Assembly (NCBI GenBank): GCA_005777205.1
Contig: SXNB01000007.1
Span: 1-9,668, forward strand
Origin: Burkholderiales bacterium
GTDB lineage: Bacteria > Pseudomonadota > Gammaproteobacteria > Burkholderiales > SG8-39
Length of the DNA stretch: 9,668 bases
Direction of reading: 5' to 3'
Shown here: piece after piece, positions 1 to 6,771 of the stretch
Numbering within the stretch: position 1 is the stretch's first letter
Layout: every line of letters begins with the position of its first letter
Made by a program: the position numbers and the translations under genes
The notes under the pieces: generated by a model
What the model was told of the DNA's origin: nothing
The model's input: the letters and a program-made list of their open reading frames with translations, nothing else
The model's database searches: none

Positions 1-317
1 GCGACGTGTACCACCAGAACGAAGTCGAGCAGTCGCGCTACAACTTCGAACTGTCGAACGCGGAGATGCTGTTCCGTCACTTTGGCGAGTACGAGGTCGA
101 AGCAAAGCGCCTGATCGAAGCGCAGTGCGTGCTACCCGCCTACGAGATGGTGATGCAGGCCTCGCACACCTTCAACCTGCTCGATGCCCGGGGCGCGATC
201 TCGGTCACCGAGCGCGCCGCCTACATCGGACGGGTGCGGGCGCTGGCGCGCGCCGTGGCGCAGGCATACTACGAGTCGCGCGAGCGGCTCGGCTTCCCGA
301 TGGTCAAGGCGGCGTAG
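1..317 (+). CDS. glyQ: Glycyl-tRNA synthetase alpha subunit, C-terminal fragment
   Basis: This is the 3' end of the gene for the alpha chain of the tetrameric (alpha2beta2) class II glycyl-tRNA synthetase, which charges tRNA-Gly with glycine in the cytoplasm. The alpha chain carries the catalytic core; the visible part is only the last ~105 residues of a protein usually near 300. The reading frame is entered at base 3 (Asp-Val-Tyr-His). The segment contains the family-typical strings SRYNFE, PAYEMV, HTFNLLDARGAISVTER and a terminal AYYESRERLGFP, which match my memory of GlyQ C-termini closely. The TAG stop at 315-317 is followed with no gap by the ATG of glyS, so the two subunits are probably translationally coupled. 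The true start lies outside the window; the GTG at base 6 is an internal valine codon. Confidence 0.95.
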   Translation, partial: DVYHQNEVEQSRYNFELSNAEMLFRHFGEYEVEAKRLIEAQCVLPAYEMVMQASHTFNLLDARGAISVTERAAYIGRVRALARAVAQAYYESRERLGFPMVKAA

Positions 318-2360
318 ATGGAAACGACGCTGCTCGTGGAGCTGCTCACGGAGGAGATGCCGCCGAAGTCCTTGCGCGCGCTGGGGGGGCATTTTGCCTC
401 GGCGCTGGCCGCCGACCTGCAGAAATCCGGTTTCACCTCCGGTGGCGCGGTTGCGGCATTCGCCACGCCCCGGCGCCTCGCGGTGCGCATCGCTGGAGCC
501 CTCGAGCGCTCGCCTGACGTGACGAAGGAAATTCAGGGGCCGCCGGTGACGGCAGCCCTGCAGGCGGTGGCCGGCTTCGCGAAGAAAAACGGCCTCGCCA
601 TCGAGGCGCTGCGGAAGATGGCCGGCCCGAAGGGCGAAATCTACGTCGCGTGCGTGACGCAGGCGGGACAGGCACTCGCCGATGTGCTCGCGACCAAAGT
701 GACGTCGGCGCTCAAGTCGCTTCCCGTTACGAAGGTGATGCGCTGGGGCTCGAGCGAAGCGCAGTTCGTGCGCCCGGTGCACGGCCTGGTGATGCTGCAC
801 GGCTCGAGAATCGTTGCAGGAACCGTGCTTGGCCTTCAATCCGGCAACAAGACGCGTGGCCACCGCTTCATGGGCAAGTCCGAGATCACGCTCGCCGGCG
901 CTGACAGCTACGAGAAGCAGCTGCTGGACGAAGGCATGGTGGTCGCCGACTTCGACGCCCGCAAGGCCGCCATCGACTCCGCGCTGCAGGCCGAGGCAAT
1001 GCGCCAGGGCGGCAGCCTCGGTGACTACGCGGCGCTACTGGACGAAGTCGCCGCGCTGGTCGAGCACCCCAGCGTGTACGTCGGCGCGTTCGACAAGGCT
1101 TTCCTGGAAGTGCCACAGGAATGCCTGATCCTGACAATGCAGCAGAACCAGAAGTACTTCCCGCTATTCGATACCGCCGGCAGGCTGCAGCCGAAGTTCC
1201 TCATCGTCTCCAACATGAAGGTCGCGGACCCGCGCCACATTGTCGGCGGCAACCAACGCGTGGTGCGCCCTCGACTGGAGGACGCGCGCTTCTTCTACAA
1301 CCAGGACCGCAAGCAACGGCTGGAAGTGCGCGTCACCTTGCTTAACAAGGTTGTCTACCACAACAAGCTCGGCACCCAGCACAAGCGCATGGAGCGCGTA
1401 CGTCTGCTGGCCGGCAAGATCGCCCGCGTGCTGGGCGCTGACCCGCTGCTCGCCGAGCGCGCCGCCGAACTCGCCAAAGCAGACCTGCTGACTGGCATGG
1501 TGGGCGAGTTTCCGGAGCTACAGGGCGTCATGGGCCGCTACTACGCGATTCACGACGGCGAGCCGGTCGAGGTGGCCGACGCCGTCGAGGCCCACTACCG
1601 GCCGCGCTTCGCCGGCGACCGGTTGCCGGAGGGCAAGGTCGCCTCCGCGGTGGCGCTGGCCGACAAGCTGGATGCGATCGCCGGATTGTTCAGCATCGGC
1701 CAGCAGCCCACCGGCGACAAGGATCCGTTCGGCCTCAGGCGGGCGGCGCTGGGCGTGGTGCGGATCCTCGTGGAACAAAAGCTGCACCTGTCGATTCTTG
1801 AGCTTGTGAAGGCGGCCTGCGAGCCGTTCGCGAGCCCTGCTCAGGTAGAGCTCGTCCAGTTCATCTATGATCGATTTGCTGGATATCTTAAAGAGCAGGG
1901 GTACTCCACGCTGCAAATTGATGCTGTGCTGAGTAAGCATCCGACCAGTCTGGGCATCGTGCCGCTGCAACTTGAAGCCGTGAAGGCCTTCCAGGCCCTG
2001 CCCGAAGCCGAGAGCCTGGCCGCGGCCAACAAACGCATCGCCAATATCCTGAAGCAGGCCGAAGCCAAAGGTGAAACGCCGGTCAATGCGACGCCGGACA
2101 ATCTTACCGACCCCGAAGATCGCGCGCTGCACGACGCCGTCTGTTTCGCTTCGGCGAAGGCGAAGCCGCTTTATGAAAAAGGCGACTACGCCGGCTACCT
2201 GAAGTGCTTCGCGGTGCTCAAGGCGCCGGTGGACATCTTCTTCGAAAAGGTGATGGTGATGGACCCGGACGACAAGGTGCGGCGCAATCGCCTTGCCCTC
2301 CTGCGCGACCTGCGCGAGGCCATGAACCGCGTCGCCGACCTCTCCAGGCTCGCGGCCTGA
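318..2360 (+). CDS. glyS: Glycyl-tRNA synthetase beta subunit
   Basis: This gene encodes the beta chain of tetrameric glycyl-tRNA synthetase, which binds tRNA and supports the catalytic alpha chain. The protein is 680 residues, close to the ~689 of E. coli GlyS. It opens with METTLLVELLTEEMPPKSL, the usual N-terminal signature, and has family strings such as RPVHGLVMLHG (about 151-161), ILTMQQNQKYFPLFD (about 271-285), FLIVSNM and RPRLEDARFFYNQDRK. GIGQQPTGDKDPFGLRR appears here as SIGQQPTGDKDPFGLRR, and the C-terminal DALR-type anticodon-binding helix bundle ends with FFEKVMVMDPDDKVRRNRL. The ATG at 318 directly abuts the glyQ stop and has an AAGG Shine-Dalgarno-like element at 306-309. Odd points are a run of seven G at 383-389 early in the gene and an AT-richer patch with different codon choice near 1861-1960. 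The reading frame is intact. Confidence 0.97.
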   Translation: METTLLVELLTEEMPPKSLRALGGHFASALAADLQKSGFTSGGAVAAFATPRRLAVRIAGALERSPDVTKEIQGPPVTAALQAVAGFAKKNGLAIEALRKMAGPKGEIYVACVTQAGQALADVLATKVTSALKSLPVTKVMRWGSSEAQFVRPVHGLVMLHGSRIVAGTVLGLQSGNKTRGHRFMGKSEITLAGADSYEKQLLDEGMVVADFDARKAAIDSALQAEAMRQGGSLGDYAALLDEVAALVEHPSVYVGAFDKAFLEVPQECLILTMQQNQKYFPLFDTAGRLQPKFLIVSNMKVADPRHIVGGNQRVVRPRLEDARFFYNQDRKQRLEVRVTLLNKVVYHNKLGTQHKRMERVRLLAGKIARVLGADPLLAERAAELAKADLLTGMVGEFPELQGVMGRYYAIHDGEPVEVADAVEAHYRPRFAGDRLPEGKVASAVALADKLDAIAGLFSIGQQPTGDKDPFGLRRAALGVVRILVEQKLHLSILELVKAACEPFASPAQVELVQFIYDRFAGYLKEQGYSTLQIDAVLSKHPTSLGIVPLQLEAVKAFQALPEAESLAAANKRIANILKQAEAKGETPVNATPDNLTDPEDRALHDAVCFASAKAKPLYEKGDYAGYLKCFAVLKAPVDIFFEKVMVMDPDDKVRRNRLALLRDLREAMNRVADLSRLAA

Positions 2361-2365
2361 AGCAG

Positions 2366-2899
2366 ATGAAGCTGATCGTCCTCGACCGCGACGGCACCAT
2401 CAACCACGACAGCGAGCAGTACATCAAGTCGCCGCTGGAGTGGAAGCCGATCCCGGGAAGCCCGGAGGCGATCGCGCGCTTGACGCACGCCGGGTGGCGC
2501 GTGGTGGTCGCCACCAACCAGTCGGGCATCGCGCGCGGTCTGTTCGACATGTCGACGCTGAACGCCATCCACGCCGAGATGCATCGCGTCGTGGCGCTCG
2601 CCGGCGGTCGCATCGACGCCGTCTTCTTCTGCCCGCACGCCGCGGACTCGAATTGCGAGTGTCGCAAGCCCAGGCCCGGCCTGCTGTTGGAGATTGCCAA
2701 GCGCCTGAATGTGGGCATGGCCGGGGTACCGCTCGCCGGGGACTCGCTGCGCGACCTGGAAGCCGCCGCTGCGGTGGGCGCGCGGCCGCTGCTGGTGCTC
2801 ACTGGCAAGGGCCGAAACACGCGCGCCACCGGCGGGCTGCCCGCGGGCACCGAGGTCTTCGACGACCTCGCGGCGATCGCGGCCAAGCTCGCTCCATGA
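2366..2899 (+). CDS. gmhB: D-glycero-beta-D-manno-heptose-1,7-bisphosphate 7-phosphatase
   Basis: GmhB is a cytoplasmic HAD-superfamily phosphatase that removes the 7-phosphate from D-glycero-beta-D-manno-heptose 1,7-bisphosphate, a step toward the ADP-heptose used for LPS inner core. The predicted protein has 177 residues, a usual length. HAD motif I is DRDGTIN (nucleophile D7, acid/base D9), motif II is TNQSG (50-54), and the lysine/arginine region is CRKP (99-102). A zinc-binding loop C89-x-H91 with C97-x-C99 matches the GmhB subfamily, and motif IV is GDSLRDLEA with D126 and D130. The ATG at 2366 is chosen because the HAD nucleophile must lie a few residues from the N-terminus; the frame is open further upstream inside glyS but without meaning. 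It starts 5 nt after the glyS stop. Its TGA overlaps the plsC ATG in an ATGA arrangement. Confidence 0.93.
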   Translation: MKLIVLDRDGTINHDSEQYIKSPLEWKPIPGSPEAIARLTHAGWRVVVATNQSGIARGLFDMSTLNAIHAEMHRVVALAGGRIDAVFFCPHAADSNCECRKPRPGLLLEIAKRLNVGMAGVPLAGDSLRDLEAAAAVGARPLLVLTGKGRNTRATGGLPAGTEVFDDLAAIAAKLAP

Positions 2900-3612
2900 C
2901 GGCGCTGCGCTCGGCGCTCTTCTTCCTCATCCTGCTCGTCGTCACGCCGCCCTACGCGGTGTTCTCGCTGCTGTGCGCGCCGCTGCCGCGCCTCGCGCGC
3001 AACCGGGCTATCGCGGGCTGGACGCGCATCATCGTCGCGCTGGCGGGGCCCATCCTCGGCATCCGCTACCGGGTCGAGGGCGCCGATCATCTGCCGCGCG
3101 AGCCCGCGGTTGTCCTCTCCAAACACCAGTCGGCCTACGAGACGCTCGCCTTCAACCAGATCTTCCCGCCCCAGGTGCACGTGCTCAAGCGCGAGCTGCT
3201 GTGGATCCCGTTCTTCGGCTGGGGCCTCGCGCTGATGAGCCCGATCGCGATCGACCGCTCGCGCGGTATCCGGGCGCTGCGCGAGATCGCGCGACGCGGC
3301 CGCATCCGCTTGGACCAGGGCTTCTGGGTGATCGTGTTCCCCGAGGGCACCCGGGTCGCCCCCGGCAAGCGCCGGCGCTACCAGCCGGGCGGCGCCTGGC
3401 TCGCGGCGCACGCCGGCGTGCCGGTCATTCCGGTGGCGCACAACGCAGGGCTGCTCTGGCCGCGCTACGCCTTCATGAAGCGCCCCGGCACGGTCACCTT
3501 CCGCATCGGCCCGCCGATTCCGGCCAAGGGACGCGATCCCAACGAGGTGATCGCGGAAGCCGAGTCCTGGATCGAGGCGCAGCAGGCCGAACTGTGCTCC
3601 GCCGCCTCGTAG
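2896..3612 (+). CDS. plsC: 1-acyl-sn-glycerol-3-phosphate acyltransferase (LPLAT/PlsC family)
   Basis: This is a membrane-associated acyltransferase of the PlsC/LPLAT family, predicted to acylate lysophosphatidic acid to phosphatidic acid for phospholipid synthesis. The 238-residue protein has an N-terminal hydrophobic segment (about residues 6-29, LFFLILLVV...) and a second around 43-55. The catalytic block is KHQSAYE: H77 followed after four residues by E82, so HX4E rather than the textbook HX4D. Block II surrounds IDRSRGIRAL (119-128), block III is FPEGTR (148-153), and block IV is VPVIPVAHNAG (175-185). The ATG overlaps the gmhB stop by four bases, implying translational coupling, and no Shine-Dalgarno sequence is visible upstream. 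Its 3' end overlaps the next gene by 19 nt. A related acyltransferase with another acceptor cannot be excluded from sequence alone. Confidence 0.88.
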   Translation: MTALRSALFFLILLVVTPPYAVFSLLCAPLPRLARNRAIAGWTRIIVALAGPILGIRYRVEGADHLPREPAVVLSKHQSAYETLAFNQIFPPQVHVLKRELLWIPFFGWGLALMSPIAIDRSRGIRALREIARRGRIRLDQGFWVIVFPEGTRVAPGKRRRYQPGGAWLAAHAGVPVIPVAHNAGLLWPRYAFMKRPGTVTFRIGPPIPAKGRDPNEVIAEAESWIEAQQAELCSAAS

Positions 3613-4343
3613 CGCAGCTCGACCTGTTTCGGCGGCTGGCGCCGGAGGAGACCCCCGTCGCGCGCCAAATCGTCCTCCAGGGCCGCAGGATCCCCTACCG
3701 CTTTGAGCGCCGCCGTCGACATTCGCTCGCCCTCGCCGTGGATCACGATGGCCTGCGCGTGCTGGCGCCGATGCGTGCGCCGATGTGCGACGTCGAGGTG
3801 TTCCTGCAGGAGAAATCCGGCTGGATCACGCGTAAGCTTGAGGATTGGGCCGCGCGCGGCAGACCGGTATCGCTCCACGTCAGCACTGGGGAGCTCCTGC
3901 CGCTCTTCGGGCGGACGCTCGCGATCCAGGTCGCGCCCGGCCCCCGCGCCGTCCGCCTGTCGGAGGACACGCTGCTGGTGCGGACGAACGGGGACGCGCG
4001 CGCGCTGCTGAAGGACTGGATCCGTGGCCAGGCCCTCGCGGTCTTCAGCGATCGCGCCGCCCACTACGCGGCCCGCCTCGAGCTGCCCCCGCCGCCCGTA
4101 GCGCTGATGGATGCGCACGCGCGCTGGGGCTCGTGCAGCGCGCGAGGCCGCATCCGCCTGTCCTGGCGCCTCGCCCACCTCGCGCCCGAGCTGTCGGACT
4201 ATGTTGTCGCGCACGAGGTCGCGCACCTGCGGGAGATGAACCACTCGCGCCGCTTCTGGGCGCTGGTGGAAACGCTGTATCCTGCCCACCGCGCCGCGCG
4301 CCAGGCGATTCGACGGGCGGGCGCCACCCTTCCCCGGCTTTGA
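3594..4343 (+). CDS. YgjP/SprT-like (DUF45, M48-type) zinc metalloprotease with N-terminal QLDLF motif
   Basis: This is a predicted soluble zinc metalloprotease of the YgjP/DUF45 group, often annotated as SprT-like or M48 family; the substrate is unknown. The gluzincin-like core is near the C-terminus: HEVAH at 207-211 with the third ligand probably H217 in NHSRRFW, preceded by RWGSCSARGRIRLSWRL (177-193), the hallmark block of this family. An N-terminal beta-strand region (about 30-60) is rich in Arg and ends DGLRVLAP. The start is taken as GTG 3594, overlapping plsC by 19 nt. No ATG occurs in frame until about residue 60, which would remove conserved family sequence, so GTG 3594 gives a full 249-residue protein. 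Residues 8-12 read QLDLF, identical to the bacterial sliding-clamp binding consensus, and lie just past the plsC stop. Function beyond protease fold is inference. Confidence 0.85.
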   Translation: MLRRLVAQLDLFRRLAPEETPVARQIVLQGRRIPYRFERRRRHSLALAVDHDGLRVLAPMRAPMCDVEVFLQEKSGWITRKLEDWAARGRPVSLHVSTGELLPLFGRTLAIQVAPGPRAVRLSEDTLLVRTNGDARALLKDWIRGQALAVFSDRAAHYAARLELPPPPVALMDAHARWGSCSARGRIRLSWRLAHLAPELSDYVVAHEVAHLREMNHSRRFWALVETLYPAHRAARQAIRRAGATLPRL

Positions 4344-4347
4344 GGAA
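4342..4347 (+). promoter_or_regulatory. Ribosome binding site that decides the gloA start
   Basis: GAGGAA overlaps the TGA stop of the metalloprotease gene. Two consecutive ATG codons follow at 4350 and 4353. The core AGGA (4343-4346) lies only 3 nt before the first ATG but 6 nt before the second, so 4353 is the better-spaced start. Confidence 0.6.
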
Positions 4348-4352
4348 CGATG

Positions 4353-4719
<367 letters not shown>

Positions 4720-4736
<17 letters not shown>

Positions 4737-5469
4737 CAGCGATCCGGACGTAATCCTGCGGCGTCAGGTTCTCGGGCCGTAGCCCCGGATCCAGGCGCAG
4801 CGCCTCGAACTGGCCCGGCGCAAGACCCAGCGCGTTGCGCAATGTCTTCCTGCGCGCGCTAAAGGCCTGCCTGACGACATCGGCGAAGTTCCCGGGTAGC
4901 GCCTCGCCCTGGAGCGGCACCATGCGCACGACTGCGGACTCCACCTTCGGGGGCGGGCGAAACGCGCCGGCGGCGACCCTAAACAGCTTCTTCATCGCGA
5001 AGCGCGCCTGCAGCATCACCGACAGGCGGCCGTACTCGGGCGTCGAATGCGCGGCGACCATGCGGTCCACCACTTCCAGCTGCAGCATGAAATGCAGGTC
5101 GCGGAAGCGCGCGCCCCACTCGCCGAGGCGAAACAGGATCGGCGTGGAGATGTTGTAGGGCAGGTTGCCGACGATGCGCGCGCCCTCTGGCAGCGCACCG
5201 AAGTCAAACTCGAGCGCGTCCGCACGGTGCAGCGCCAGCCGGTCCCGCGGAAACTCCGCCTCGAGTGCGTCCGCGAGGTCGCGGTCGATCTCGATCGCCG
5301 TGACCTGCCCGGCCTTCTCGATTAGCCGGCGCGTGAGCGCGCCCTCGCCCGGGCCGATTTCCACCAGGGCCTCGCTCGCCTTGGGATCGATCGCGTCCAC
5401 GATCCGCGCCAGGACGGCGTGGTCGTGCAGGAAATGCTGCCCGAAGCGCTTCCTCGGGCGATGCCGCAT
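4720..5469 (-). CDS. rsmA: 16S rRNA (adenine1518-N6/adenine1519-N6) dimethyltransferase
   Basis: RsmA (KsgA) uses S-adenosylmethionine to dimethylate two adjacent adenines in the helix 45 loop of 16S rRNA, a late 30S assembly checkpoint. The 249-residue protein begins MRHRPRKRFGQHFLHD, the usual N-terminus. SAM motif I is VEIGPGEGAL (36-45), the acidic loop is AIEIDRD (58-64), and the catalytic motif is NLPYNIST (102-109). The C-terminal RNA-binding part includes FRPPPKVESAVVRM and FSARRKTLRNAL. It is somewhat shorter than E. coli KsgA (273 aa). The ATG at 5469-5467 is preferred over an upstream in-frame start because it gives the conserved N-terminus and shares one base with the surA stop (TGATG), a re-initiation arrangement without a clear Shine-Dalgarno sequence. 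The TAA end overlaps gloA by 17 bp on the opposite strand. Confidence 0.95.
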
Positions 5470-6761
5470 CAGGGCTGGTCGAGACGGATCTCGACGTAGG
5501 CGCGGTCGCGCAGCTGGCGCAGCCACTCCTGGAACGCCTCGTCCGCCTTGCGCTCGCGCAGCACCTGCCGAGCTTGCAGGCGCTTGCGTTCCGGCGTCAG
5601 GCCGGCATTGCGCCGCTCGAGCACCTCGATCAAGTGCCAGCCGAAGGTCGACTTCACCGATTGGCTGATCTCGCCGGGCTTCAACTCGTTCATGGCGCGT
5701 TCAAACTCGGGCACGGTATCACCGGGGAACACCCAGTCCAAGGTCCCGCCGCGCGAAGCGCTACCGTCCTCGGAATGCTGGCGCGCGAGGTCGGCGAAGT
5801 CCTGCTTGCCGATCACCATGCGCTCGCGCAGGTCGGCCAGCTTGCGCCGCGCCTCCGACTCGGATACCACTTCGTTGGTTCGGACAAGGATGTGCCGAAC
5901 CCGCGTCTGCGTCACCGGCGCGTCCGCGCCCGCGGTGCGGCTCTCGATCAGCTTCAGAACATGGAAGCCCGCTGGACTACGCAGCACTTCGCTTACGCCG
6001 CCGGGGCGCAGCGTCATCAGCGCGGCACTGAACAGCTCCGGCAGCCGGTCCTCGGCCCGCCAGCCCATGGCCCCACCTTGCAGCGCATCGGCGCCGTCGG
6101 AATAGCTGGCCGCGAGCCGGGCGAAATCGCCCCCCGCAGCCGCCTCGACGCGCGCCTTCTCCGCCTTGACCCGGGCCTGCTCGATGCGCTCCGGGGCCGC
6201 CTGCTCCGGCAGGCGCACCAGTATGTGCGCGATGTTGTATTCGCCGCCACGGCCATCGCCGCCCTTGTTCTCCTCTAAGTAGAGGTCGATCTCGGTGTCG
6301 TTCACCTCGATGCGGTCGTCCACTTCCCGCTCACGCAGGCGTGTGAGCATGATCTCCGAGCGGACTTCCTCCCGGAAGCGCTCGAAGTTGACGCCGTCGC
6401 GCTCCATTGCGCGGCGAAAGTCCGGCAGCGACAGGTTGTTCGTCTGCGCAACCCGCTCGATCGCACGGTCGAGCTGGACCTCGTCGATGCGGATTCCGTT
6501 CTCCCGCGCCATCTGCAGCTGGACCTTTTCCAGAATCAGCCGCTCGAGCAGCTGGCGCTCGAGCAGCGACGCTTCGGGCAGCGGCGTGCCTTGGCGGCGC
6601 AGCTGGCGCTCGGTCGATTCGCGCCGTTCGCGCAGCTCGGAGTAGGTCACTACGTCGCGGTTGACCACCGCCGCGATGCGGTCCACCAGTGCGACCCTCT
6701 GCGCGTGCGCCGATGCCGCGGCCAGCAGCACCAGGGCCGCCGTCAACAGGACTCTCGCCAT
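5469..6761 (-). CDS. surA: Periplasmic chaperone / peptidyl-prolyl isomerase SurA
   Basis: SurA escorts unfolded outer-membrane beta-barrel proteins, including LptD, across the periplasm to the BAM complex. The 430-residue protein (E. coli 428) starts with a signal peptide, MARVLLTAALVLLAAASAHA, with probable cleavage after ASAHA (residue 20), followed by QRVALVDRIAAVVN typical of mature SurA. A helical N-terminal chaperone domain spans about 22-165. Parvulin domain 1 is about 175-275 (IAHILVRLP, YSDGADALQGGAMGW, AGFHVLKL). Parvulin domain 2 is about 287-384 (VRHILVRTN, SEDGSASRGGTLDW, FGWHLIEV). A C-terminal helix completes the chaperone core. The frame stays open upstream inside lptD, but the signal peptide and an AGGAA ribosome site 5 nt before the ATG fix the start at 6761. 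It lies 8 nt after the lptD stop and is followed by rsmA with a one-base overlap; pdxA is not between them. Confidence 0.96.
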   Translation of the reverse strand: MARVLLTAALVLLAAASAHAQRVALVDRIAAVVNRDVVTYSELRERRESTERQLRRQGTPLPEASLLERQLLERLILEKVQLQMARENGIRIDEVQLDRAIERVAQTNNLSLPDFRRAMERDGVNFERFREEVRSEIMLTRLREREVDDRIEVNDTEIDLYLEENKGGDGRGGEYNIAHILVRLPEQAAPERIEQARVKAEKARVEAAAGGDFARLAASYSDGADALQGGAMGWRAEDRLPELFSAALMTLRPGGVSEVLRSPAGFHVLKLIESRTAGADAPVTQTRVRHILVRTNEVVSESEARRKLADLRERMVIGKQDFADLARQHSEDGSASRGGTLDWVFPGDTVPEFERAMNELKPGEISQSVKSTFGWHLIEVLERRNAGLTPERKRLQARQVLRERKADEAFQEWLRQLRDRAYVEIRLDQP

Positions 6762-6766
6762 TGCGT

Positions 6767-6771
6767 TTCCT
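6767..6771 (-). promoter_or_regulatory. Ribosome binding site of surA, overlapping the lptD stop
   Basis: On the minus strand AGGAA stands 5 nt before the surA ATG at 6761. It overlaps the TAG stop of lptD (6772-6770). This placement supports the chosen surA start and suggests that surA translation is coupled to termination on lptD. Confidence 0.65.

Noticed and set aside
2218..3441. Long open frame of 407 codons on the minus strand opposite gmhB and plsC
   Set aside because: It is antisense to two well-supported genes, has an Arg/Ala/Gly/Asp-rich low-complexity composition typical of GC-rich shadows, and shows no recognisable domain.
2709..3593. Upstream continuation of the metalloprotease frame through plsC and gmhB, which could look like a 544-residue fusion
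   Set aside because: That part is the off-frame reading of plsC and gmhB and carries no domain. The protease homology begins only after about 3594.
6541..6566. Direct repeat of CGCTCGAGCAG with 15-bp period in surA
   Set aside because: It encodes the repeated LLERQ/LLERL heptad-like helix of the SurA chaperone domain, so it is explained by protein sequence and not a mobile or regulatory repeat.
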